This document shows, piece after piece, positions 1-5,238 of a stretch of DNA of 6,381 nucleotides. The notes under the pieces are model-generated. The model did no database searches and had not been told where the DNA came from. It worked only from the letters and a program-made list of their open reading frames with translations. Positions within the stretch are counted from its first letter, which is position 1; each line of letters starts with the position of its first letter. The stretch comes from an uncultured bacterium (GTDB taxonomy: Bacteria > Patescibacteriota > Minisyncoccia > Phycocordibacterales > UBA9973): assembly GCA_903895055.1 (NCBI GenBank), contig CAITSL010000002.1, forward strand, positions 1-6,381, read 5' to 3'. The position numbers were made by a program, and so were the translations under genes.

Positions 1-288
1 GTCTGGCATATTTATTTGATGGTTGATAAAAAAAAGAATCAATACACCCAAAAGAGCAAAAGACGCGTAAAATGGTATCGCTTTTTTGTAATTATGATGA
101 TGTAATCCGACATCTTCCCAGCCCCATTTTTCCCGGGTAATAATCCCGTAAATAACGAGGGCGCAAATAGCGAGCAGAATCATCCGCCAGCTGATCGGCA
201 AGATATTGAAGTAAATCAAAAACACCGGCAAGATAAAAATCAAAAATATTTGCACCAGCACTAATCTTTTAGAGGGTATGTTGGTCAT
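1..288 (-). CDS. Probable CPBP/CAAX-type intramembrane protease, N-terminal part (runs off left edge)
   Basis: Reading leftward from the ATG at 288-286, the frame stays open for 96 codons to the window edge, so only the N-terminus is present. The sequence is very hydrophobic, with three likely membrane segments at about residues 9-27, 35-50 and 71-88. Between the second and third lies a cytosolic-looking stretch with W57-x-x-V-G-L followed by His and Lys residues. This layout (two N-terminal helices, then a tryptophan and 'GL' motif, then a Lys-Ala-hydrophobic helix) resembles the N-termini of CPBP-family membrane metalloproteases. Their catalytic EExxxR and HxxxN/H motifs would lie beyond the edge, so the call is inference. 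The start overlaps the stop of the HAD gene as ATGA, which suggests translational coupling as the last visible gene of the arsR-led operon. Another polytopic membrane protein is possible. Confidence 0.5.
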   Translation of the reverse strand, partial: MTNIPSKRLVLVQIFLIFILPVFLIYFNILPISWRMILLAICALVIYGIITREKWGWEDVGLHHHNYKKAIPFYASFALLGVLILFFINHQINMPD

Positions 289-890
289 AATTTTATATCT
301 AATTTTTCTAATTCTTCTTTTAGTTTTTGATTGCCTTTAAACAAAATAGGAACATAGCCGATTTTTTCTGCTCCTTCTAGTGATTTTTCCGTATCATCTA
401 CAAACACAATCTCGTCTGCTTTAATGTCCAATCTCTTAAATAAATGTTCAAAAATTTCAGGTGAAGGTTTTTGATGACCCACCTCGGCAGATATTATTAC
501 CTCGTCAAACAAATTGATCATATTTTGATTTTCGAGTCTTTGCCTCAACTCAGTAACATTATTACTTAACAAGGCAATTTTATAGTTGTTATTTCTTAAA
601 CCTTTTATTATTTCTACAAGCTCAGAATTTACTCTTCTTGTTTTTCCATCTTCTTTTATTAAATTCTGAATATGAGAGATTTGGATATCGGTTGCTCCGA
701 ATTTTTCGGCTACAAGAGTGGCAGTATCTTTCCAACTTTTATTACCAACATTGGACAAATGATTGAGAGTATAATAAACACTTTGCCAATTACTTTTAGG
801 AACATGCAAATAGTCTGCTATTTCTTGTATTATGTCCCCATCTTTTATTTCTACGACTCCCCCGTAGTCAAATGCAATTGCTTTTATCAT
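285..890 (-). CDS. HAD-superfamily hydrolase (subfamily IA type)
   Basis: This 201-residue protein has the four HAD motifs in order: motif I with nucleophile D8 (FDYGG), motif II with S109-N-N, motif III K141 in HQKPSPEIF, and motif IV D165-D166 in IVFVDDT. The helical stretch at roughly residues 15-90 is the C1-type cap. Such enzymes are soluble and usually remove phosphate from small metabolites through an aspartyl-phosphate; the substrate cannot be read from sequence. The usual second aspartate of motif I (DxD) is a glycine here. This also occurs in active IA-variant phosphatases of the YihX type (DLGN), so it need not be inactive. Length is typical. The ATG overlaps the TGA of the upstream EEP gene (ATGA), and its own TGA overlaps the next ATG in the same way, so translation is probably coupled across three genes. 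Confidence 0.9.
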   Translation of the reverse strand: MIKAIAFDYGGVVEIKDGDIIQEIADYLHVPKSNWQSVYYTLNHLSNVGNKSWKDTATLVAEKFGATDIQISHIQNLIKEDGKTRRVNSELVEIIKGLRNNNYKIALLSNNVTELRQRLENQNMINLFDEVIISAEVGHQKPSPEIFEHLFKRLDIKADEIVFVDDTEKSLEGAEKIGYVPILFKGNQKLKEELEKLDIKL

Positions 891-1627
891 AAATATTTAT
901 TTATTTCAGCAACCACTGCCATATGGTCGCTAACACCATCTACTAATCTTACATTCGAAGCCTTATAACTGGAAGTAGTGAAAAGACAATCTACCATAAA
1001 CTGGATGCCCTTAACTTTATGCAGATTTTGATCAATGCTCGTTTTGTATTCGAGTGGAATATTATCTTTATATTTTTCTGCCAAACGGCTGAACGCTTCT
1101 CTCCCCCGTGGAGCATTGGTATCACCACATAAGACAAATTCTCCAAGATTTTTTAATTCTCTCAAGAGGGCTTCTATCGCTTCAATTTGCACTGCAGTCA
1201 CTTCGCCTTCGTGCGTTACTGGTAGTTGGGTTGTGATAAATCTAAACGGTTTTCCCTCATCACCTTGAACGTTTGCCCACGCTAAAGCCCTATTTTTTTG
1301 GGAATATTCTTTTGCCAAATACTCATCAAATGGTTTAGACATATTTTCTTCATTCCCAATATAAAAAACACTTCCGGAATCAACAATCTTTTTTGCAAAA
1401 ATAGCCACTCCTTGTCTCTTGCCTGTCAGTTGCGGATAGTTTTTCTGATTATTCCAATAACTCCATACTTGATGAACCCCCTCAAAACCCAGTTCTTTTT
1501 TATAAAAATCAAAATCTTCTTCCAAAAGCTCTTGCAGGCAAACCACATCGGGCTTTTCTTTTCTAAGAAGCGCCAAGACCGTCTCCGTATGCAAATTGTT
1601 TTCTATATTTATTGAGATTAATTTCAT
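887..1627 (-). CDS. Endonuclease/exonuclease/phosphatase (EEP) family protein
   Basis: This 246-residue protein has the EEP (DNase I-like) fold signature. It shows N7 in the first strand, metal-binding E33 in DVVCLQE, GVAIFAK at 73-79, G168-D-T-N171 for the phosphate/metal site, D213 in VDCLFTT and the terminal S233-D-H235. Family members cleave phosphodiesters or phosphomonoesters in nucleic acids, inositol phosphates, lipids or nucleotides with Mg2+. No signal peptide is visible, so it is likely cytosolic. Where relatives normally carry a histidine after two threonines (TTH, matching the general acid of DNase I), this protein has Q134 (ITTQLPVTH), with another histidine at 139. This may change or abolish catalysis. 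It starts 12 bases after the CYTH gene with no Shine-Dalgarno motif and overlaps the HAD gene by 4 bases. Confidence 0.88.
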   Translation of the reverse strand: MKLISINIENNLHTETVLALLRKEKPDVVCLQELLEEDFDFYKKELGFEGVHQVWSYWNNQKNYPQLTGKRQGVAIFAKKIVDSGSVFYIGNEENMSKPFDEYLAKEYSQKNRALAWANVQGDEGKPFRFITTQLPVTHEGEVTAVQIEAIEALLRELKNLGEFVLCGDTNAPRGREAFSRLAEKYKDNIPLEYKTSIDQNLHKVKGIQFMVDCLFTTSSYKASNVRLVDGVSDHMAVVAEINKYL

Positions 1628-1639
1628 AAAATTATTTAT

Positions 1640-2218
1640 TTATTTTATAAATGGATTTTCCATATCAAAAACTATTCTGGGTGTATTTTTGTTTACTTTC
1701 TCAGTGGTAACATTGTATTTCATTTGATATAACTTTGTGACTGGGCAAAAAAGAGCTTCGGAATAATCAAATCCAAGTTTTTCCGAAACTTTTTTTACCA
1801 TTTCCTCCGATTTCCCTTCCACTTCCACAAGTGGCTCCAGAAACGGCCATTCGTCTATCATTATCTCCACTCCATCCAATTTCCAAAGTTCTCTTTTGCT
1901 TTCTTGATATGATTTTCTTTTACATCCAATTTGTTCCAAAAGTTCTACTGCATTATCAAAATTGTCTATCTTGAGACATATTTCTTTTTGATCTTCAATC
2001 CTTTCACCTTCAAATGATTTAAAACTTAGAGTTATTTTATCTCCTTCATCTCGCACTCGAGCAAATTTGTCTTTTGAATATTTTTCTTTCGGCAAATCAA
2101 AAGGCACTCTCCTTTGCAAAAATTCTGGGCGGATAAGCTCGGCCCCAGCTTTTCGGAGCTTTTCTCTGATTTCGTCTTTATTTATATTGGGAAACGTCGC
2201 TTCGTATTCAATCTCCAT
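1640..2218 (-). CDS. CYTH-domain protein (class IV adenylate cyclase / triphosphatase-like)
   Basis: This 192-residue protein matches the CYTH triphosphate tunnel fold. The N-terminal acidic motif is E2-I-E4, followed by basic R54-x-R56 (ARVRDEG), K62 and K67, then E76-x-x-K78-E, K108-R109-E, the D122-E123 strand and acidic E132/E134 (EPLVEVEG). These alternating acidic and basic strands line a tunnel that binds a triphosphate and metal. Known members are CyaB-type adenylate cyclases, thiamine triphosphatases and inorganic triphosphatases, and sequence alone does not separate them. In the classic ExExK signature the lysine is replaced by E6. Length fits the family, with a C-terminal extension of about 30 residues. 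It begins 9 bases after the transglutaminase-like gene. No convincing ribosome binding site precedes it. Presence of the CYTH fold is secure; the reaction is not. Confidence 0.88.
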   Translation of the reverse strand: MEIEYEATFPNINKDEIREKLRKAGAELIRPEFLQRRVPFDLPKEKYSKDKFARVRDEGDKITLSFKSFEGERIEDQKEICLKIDNFDNAVELLEQIGCKRKSYQESKRELWKLDGVEIMIDEWPFLEPLVEVEGKSEEMVKKVSEKLGFDYSEALFCPVTKLYQMKYNVTTEKVNKNTPRIVFDMENPFIK

Positions 2219-2227
2219 GGTTTTATA

Positions 2228-2842
2228 TTACTTCTTTTTCCTATATTCCACAATTTTACCTGCCTCCCGCTCTATTTTTTCCGCTTTGCGGAGATTTCGG
2301 AAAACTTTTTTCGGCGCAATGTCATAATGTTTGATTTTGTCTAATTTTTTATCTATTTCCCATAAATCTTTTTCGGAAACCTCCCAATCTTTTTTGAATT
2401 TGCTCAAATCAAGGGGTGCAGAATATTTCCGCAAAGTTTTTGCACCATTATCCAAGAAATATTCATGAAAATACGACATTACAAGTTCCCGAGTGTTTTT
2501 ATATACCGGTTCACGATAGCGCAAGACGGCATGATTGGTCTTGGACAATGCTCCCCAGAAGCCTTGCTTCTGGAAAAGAGCTATCACATGATCAAAATCA
2601 TCTTTAGTAGTTTCTAGGTGTAAAATAAGGGGTTTGTGCCCGTGCAGGGATAAAATATAAGCGCCAAAGATTGCGCCCTCTAGGCAATGCGCTTTTTTTT
2701 CTCTCAGAACTCTAATCGGAGATTTTAACGTCTCCCCTTTCTCTTCAAAATTAAAAGCTAGAGCATTCAAAAAATCCTGCACCTTCGCCGGTGTATTTAA
2801 TTTCTGCATCAGAGCTATTTCCTTTTGGGTAAAACTCAACAT
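2228..2842 (-). CDS. Putative transglutaminase-like cysteine hydrolase (function unknown)
   Basis: This 204-residue protein is of a type I recognise only by fold pattern. C53 sits at the start of a helix (AHCLEGAIFGAY), followed by a strand (residues 70-78) and then D84-H85 in a second strand (DHVIALF). This Cys-helix-strand-His order is typical of the transglutaminase-like/papain core. The expected third residue (Asp or Asn) is not obvious; N103 is the best candidate. A second conserved-looking block is S123-YFHEYF followed by an N132-G turn. The last 60 residues are strongly charged and Lys-rich, probably helical. No signal peptide is seen. It is the first gene after arsR, 38 bases away, and one copy of the 26-base palindromic repeat fills that gap. 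It could be a protease, a deamidase or an inactive relative. Confidence 0.6.
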   Translation of the reverse strand: MLSFTQKEIALMQKLNTPAKVQDFLNALAFNFEEKGETLKSPIRVLREKKAHCLEGAIFGAYILSLHGHKPLILHLETTKDDFDHVIALFQKQGFWGALSKTNHAVLRYREPVYKNTRELVMSYFHEYFLDNGAKTLRKYSAPLDLSKFKKDWEVSEKDLWEIDKKLDKIKHYDIAPKKVFRNLRKAEKIEREAGKIVEYRKKK

Positions 2843-2850
2843 TGGGAACT

Positions 2851-2876
2851 ATTCGCCTATTCGCGCGAATTAGAGA
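2851..2876. repeat. Palindromic repeat, copy A (between arsR and next gene)
   Basis: This 26-base element matches positions 3188-3213 with one mismatch (C2857 versus T3194). It contains a perfect 12-base palindrome, ATTCGCGCGAAT at 2859-2870, plus a third half-site ATTCGC at 2851-2856. It occupies most of the 38-base gap between the arsR stop and the next start. It may be an operator for the ArsR protein or a small interspersed repeat. Confidence 0.85.
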
Positions 2877-2880
2877 ATAC

Positions 2881-3147
2881 TTAAATAATTGATAATAGCT
2901 TAGAAACTACTGGGTGATTACTTTTTGGCAAAAAATAAAGTACCGCAAGACTCACTTGTTCTTTTTCGACTATATCTGCATTGGAAAGAATCAAAAGATG
3001 TTTCGAGGTGGCTTTAAAAGATAATTTAATTGCTTCTGCAATTTCCCCTACCGATGCTTTGCCTGTGTATTTTAAGTACTTCAAAATTGCAACTCTGCGT
3101 TTATTTGCAATCGCTTTTAAGGTTTTTTCGAGTTCTTTCTCGTTCAT
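2881..3147 (-). CDS. ArsR-family winged helix-turn-helix transcriptional regulator
   Basis: This 88-residue protein is almost only a winged helix domain. Helix 1 is around residues 4-26 (LKAIANKRRVAILKYL, the usual ArsR opening), helix 2 around 31-40, the recognition helix around 43-54 (SFKATSKHLLIL), and the wing at about 57-73. It should bind DNA as a dimer. It has no cysteine and lacks the ELCVCDL metal box of ArsR/SmtB sensors; only H50 and H78 could bind metal. The signal is therefore unknown and it may not be a metal sensor. It leads a same-strand run of at least five further genes. A TGATATAAT extended -10 lies 6 bases before its ATG, so the mRNA should be leaderless. Two copies of a palindromic repeat flank the gene, which suggests self-regulation and control of the downstream genes. 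Confidence 0.9.
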   Translation of the reverse strand: MNEKELEKTLKAIANKRRVAILKYLKYTGKASVGEIAEAIKLSFKATSKHLLILSNADIVEKEQVSLAVLYFLPKSNHPVVSKLLSII

Positions 3148-3153
3148 AATTTA

Positions 3154-3162
3154 ATTATATCA
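3154..3162 (-). promoter_or_regulatory. Extended -10 promoter of arsR operon
   Basis: On the minus strand the sequence is TG-A-TATAAT, a perfect -10 hexamer (3159-3154) with an extended TG. No good -35 is found at 16-18 bases. Only six bases (TAAATT) separate it from the arsR ATG, so the predicted start of transcription is the A of the start codon or very near it. Confidence 0.7.
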
Positions 3163-3187
3163 AAAGTTTAAAAAACACGATAGCACC

Positions 3188-3213
3188 ATTCGCTTATTCG
3201 CGCGAATTAGAGA
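3188..3213. repeat. Palindromic repeat, copy B (upstream of arsR promoter)
   Basis: This is the second copy of the 26-base element at 2851-2876, with one mismatch. The 12-base palindrome is at 3196-3207 and the extra direct half-site ATTCGC at 3188-3193. It ends about 26 bases upstream of the arsR -10 box, that is roughly positions -41 to -66 from the predicted start, a place where a regulator could act on the promoter. Confidence 0.85.
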
Positions 3214-3240
3214 TTAAAAAATACTAGCTGTCCAGAAACT

Positions 3241-3264
3241 AAAAGAGCCCCGTAGGGCTCTTTT
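3241..3264 (-). terminator. Rho-independent terminator after the SWIB gene
   Basis: A perfect 10-base inverted repeat (AAAAGAGCCC / GGGCTCTTTT) with a CGTA loop (3251-3254 on the plus strand). On the minus strand the stem ends in TTTT. It lies 45 bases after the SWIB stop and ahead of the arsR promoter, so it isolates the guaA/SWIB unit from the arsR operon. Being symmetrical, it could also stop plus-strand transcripts. Confidence 0.85.
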
Positions 3265-3276
3265 AAAAATTATTTC

Positions 3277-3310
3277 AATACTTTAGCGTAGCTGTTGCTA
3301 CTTCAGTATT
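3277..3310 (-). other. Second hairpin overlapping the SWIB stop codon
   Basis: An outer 6-base stem AATACT (3277-3282) / AGTATT (3305-3310) and an inner 5-base stem GTAGC (3288-3292) / GCTAC (3297-3301) with a TGTT loop form an imperfect hairpin. It begins at the SWIB stop codon (3311-3309) and precedes the true terminator. No T-run follows directly, so it may protect the mRNA 3' end or be chance. Confidence 0.45.
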
Positions 3311-3557
3311 AGGATAGATGTTTTGAGACCAATTTGGTCATTTCAAACATATCCACCACAGCCTTTCCGCCAAATACTTTTTTAAGACTTTCGTCTGCAA
3401 CGATATTCCTCTTCGCTTTCGGATCCTGAAGATTATTTTTCTTAATGTAAACCCAAAGTTTCTTAACAACTTCAGATCTTGGCATCGGACCTTTCCCGAC
3501 TACTTGCGCCAAGTCTGCACTGATATTAAGAGGCTTCATAAATGCTGATGTTGCCAT
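3309..3557 (-). CDS. SWIB/MDM2 domain protein
   Basis: This 82-residue protein is a single SWIB/MDM2 domain. It shows FMKPL at 6-10, the S13-x-D-L-A-x-V-V-G21 helix, P24-M-P-R-S-E-V-V-K-K-L-W35, YIKKNNLQDP at 37-46, K49-R-N-I then a DESLKKVFGG block at 55-64, and the closing MFEMTKLVSKHL helix. This small fold binds protein helices in eukaryotic chromatin-remodelling and MDM2 proteins. Stand-alone bacterial copies occur in Chlamydiae and candidate phyla; their role is not established, with chromosome condensation or DNA topology proposed. It lies downstream of guaA with a 70-base gap that holds its own extended -10 promoter and a hairpin. There is no Shine-Dalgarno motif, only an A-rich leader before the ATG. 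It is followed by a strong terminator. There is no rival start. Confidence 0.95.
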   Translation of the reverse strand: MATSAFMKPLNISADLAQVVGKGPMPRSEVVKKLWVYIKKNNLQDPKAKRNIVADESLKKVFGGKAVVDMFEMTKLVSKHLS

Positions 3558-3573
3558 ATTTTTTTAAAATTAA

Positions 3574-3591
3574 TCCACGCCGATGGCGGGA
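3574..3591 (-). other. Imperfect hairpin between guaA and SWIB
   Basis: TCC-a-CGCC (3574-3581) can pair with GGCG-GGA (3585-3591) around a GAT loop: seven pairs with one bulged base. On the minus strand it is followed by ATTAATTTT. It could be a weak guaA terminator or a leader structure in the SWIB mRNA. Confidence 0.35.
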
Positions 3592-3614
3592 CAAGTTAAT
3601 AATAATCTACTTTA

Positions 3615-3623
3615 ATCATAGCA
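3615..3623 (-). promoter_or_regulatory. Extended -10 promoter for the SWIB gene
   Basis: Minus-strand TG-C-TATGAT lies just after the guaA stop codon (3630-3628). The hexamer (3620-3615) matches 5 of 6 consensus bases and carries the extended TG; no good -35 is seen. Predicted transcription starts near 3608, giving a leader of about 50 bases with the hairpin at 3574-3591. Confidence 0.45.
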
Positions 3624-3627
3624 CAAT

Positions 3628-5172
3628 TTATTCAAATTCGGTAGTAGCTGGAGGTTTGCTGGTCCAGTCGTACATCACTCGCACGATTTTCGGATGTTTC
3701 ACCAGCGCGCTTGATATCTCTTCGCAAATTTCCGGCGTCAAATAAAAACCTTTCACCGTCATAAAATCAGCCGTTTCTACCGTGCGCACTACGAGAGTAT
3801 ATCCGTAAACTCTGCCGTCGCCTTTCACTCCGACCGTTTTCACTCCCAAAAGCGCCACGATAGTCTGAGAAATTTTGTCATAGATTCCATGCTTTTTCAA
3901 AATCTCGGTTACTTCATGGTCCGCTTCCCGCACAATTTCCAAAAGCTCTTCCGTTACCGGCACTCCGATAACTCTCAAATAAAGTCCGGGACCGGGAAAA
4001 GGTTGTCTTTTTGAAACCAATTCTTCCAAGCCAAATTCGCGCGCCAATTCCCGCACTTCAAATTTGAAAAGATCATTCAGGGGAGAGATTTCTTTCAGTC
4101 CCAAATTTAAGTCTACGTTGTGATGCGTTTTGATCAAAGCTGAATTGCCAGCGCTCCCGGACTCGATCAGATCGGTCGCCAGCGTCCCTTGGATCATATG
4201 AGTCGCCTTAAAACTCTTGGCCACTTCTTGGAAAACTTCTCCATACACGGCCCTGAATTTGGCTCGTTTTTCTTCAGCATCTGTCGTTTTGCCAACTTCT
4301 CTGATAAATTTTTCTTTATACTTGTCGATTATTTGCAAATTTATTGCTGCTTTGACGGCAATCTCTTTAACTTTCTCTATTTCTCCTTTACGCATTCCGC
4401 CGGTGTCGATAAAAAAGGCTTTTAATTGGTCTTTCAGTTTAGGCGCCAGGATTGATGCCAGCGTGGTGGAATCCACTCCCCCTGAAACCCCGATAATGGC
4501 CACTCCGGTGCCCAATAATTTTTTGGTATTTTCTTCTATCTCTCGGATCAAATCTTTTTTGGAATAATCTTTTACGCATTCGCAAATTTCCCCGGCAAAA
4601 TTGTTTAAAATAATATTTTCATCTTCGGTTTGTTCAACCTCCGGGTGAAATTGCACCGCGTAAAGTCTTTTCTCTACACATTCCATCGCTTCGATCACAG
4701 AGCCCTCTTTAGAAGTGGCGGTAATCAAAAAATCCTTGGGCGCTTTCCCGACCGAATCTCCGTGGCTCGACCAGGCATTGATCTGCTCTTTTAAATTTTC
4801 AAAAAGCGCGCTTTTATTATTTTGATTAAAATTTATTTCCACCGGGCCGTATGACTTGCCTTCTTTCACTTTCTCGATGGCACTCTTATCACTTTCGTAC
4901 GCCAGCCATTGCATGCCAAAACAGATGCCTAAAATCGGAATCCCAAAATCAAGAATTTTTTTCGGAATTTTTGGCGCATCGAGGTCGTAAACGCTTGCGC
5001 TTCCACCGGAAAGAATAATGCCTTTCGGGGTATTGTTCTCTATCCACTCCAAAGATTTCTCGGGTGCCAAAATAACTGATTTAAAGCCCAAATAGCGTAG
5101 GGAGCGCCTAATCACTTCCGTGTACTGAGACCCTAGATCGATAATTAAAATTTGAGTTTTCGTTTCTTCCAT
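3628..5172 (-). CDS. guaA: GMP synthase (glutamine-hydrolysing)
   Basis: The enzyme converts XMP, ATP and glutamine to GMP, the last step of guanine nucleotide synthesis. From the ATG at 5172 it has 514 residues, the usual length. The class I amidotransferase domain (about 6-190) shows SGGSAS, nucleophile C84 in GICFGMQ, and H176/E178 in FHPEVE. The ATP pyrophosphatase domain (about 205-385) has the S230-GGVDS loop. The C-terminal dimerisation domain has PFPGPGL (391-397), KGDGR, and ends TSKPPATTEFE. Several conserved spots deviate from typical bacterial GuaA (IQGTLATD, HHNVDLN and KRQPFPG), so it is a divergent member. An in-frame ATG at 5193 would add 7 residues but overlaps the -10 box, so I chose 5172. 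It is divergent from the zinc-ribbon gene, and the SWIB gene follows 70 bases later. Confidence 0.96.
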   Translation of the reverse strand: MEETKTQILIIDLGSQYTEVIRRSLRYLGFKSVILAPEKSLEWIENNTPKGIILSGGSASVYDLDAPKIPKKILDFGIPILGICFGMQWLAYESDKSAIEKVKEGKSYGPVEINFNQNNKSALFENLKEQINAWSSHGDSVGKAPKDFLITATSKEGSVIEAMECVEKRLYAVQFHPEVEQTEDENIILNNFAGEICECVKDYSKKDLIREIEENTKKLLGTGVAIIGVSGGVDSTTLASILAPKLKDQLKAFFIDTGGMRKGEIEKVKEIAVKAAINLQIIDKYKEKFIREVGKTTDAEEKRAKFRAVYGEVFQEVAKSFKATHMIQGTLATDLIESGSAGNSALIKTHHNVDLNLGLKEISPLNDLFKFEVRELAREFGLEELVSKRQPFPGPGLYLRVIGVPVTEELLEIVREADHEVTEILKKHGIYDKISQTIVALLGVKTVGVKGDGRVYGYTLVVRTVETADFMTVKGFYLTPEICEEISSALVKHPKIVRVMYDWTSKPPATTEFE

Positions 5173-5191
5173 GTTAAATATACCAGTTTTC

Positions 5192-5220
5192 ATTATATAC
5201 TGATTGATTAATTCTCACAA
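5192..5220 (-). promoter_or_regulatory. guaA promoter
   Basis: Minus-strand TTGTGA (5220-5215), a 17-base spacer and TATAAT (5197-5192). The -10 is perfect and the -35 matches 4 of 6. Transcription should start near 5184, leaving about 12 leader bases before the ATG at 5172. This excludes the ATG at 5193 as the start. Confidence 0.75.
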
Positions 5221-5232
5221 ATTTTGTATGAT
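5204..5232 (+). promoter_or_regulatory. Promoter of the zinc-ribbon gene
   Basis: TTGATT (5204-5209), a 17-base spacer and TATGAT (5227-5232). Six bases (AACGGA) then lead to the ATG at 5239, so the mRNA should be leaderless. The element interleaves with the divergent guaA promoter (5192-5220), so RNA polymerase probably cannot occupy both at once. Confidence 0.65.
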
Positions 5233-5238
5233 AACGGA

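Noticed and set aside
285..309. HAD protein as an inactive pseudo-enzyme because motif I is DYGG
   Set aside because: Active HAD-IA phosphatases such as YihX also lack the second aspartate, and motifs II-IV are intact.
672..968. Plus-strand open frames over 672-968, 1035-1268, 1298-1615, 2067-2344, 2416-2607, 3542-3745 and 4189-4567
   Set aside because: All lie antisense to well-supported minus-strand genes, have low-complexity or Phe/Ser-rich translations and no recognisable domains.
3181..3300. A tRNA or other small RNA gene in the arsR/SWIB gap
   Set aside because: No cloverleaf or conserved T-loop sequence; the stretch is explained by the repeat, promoter and terminator.
3558..3600. Second SWIB promoter (TTGTCC with TAATTT near the ATG)
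   Set aside because: The -10 matches only three consensus bases; the TGCTATGAT element upstream is clearly better.
4035..4052. Third copy of the palindromic repeat (ATTCGCGCG) inside guaA
   Set aside because: Only the left part matches and the bases encode conserved Ala-Arg-Glu residues; there is no palindrome.
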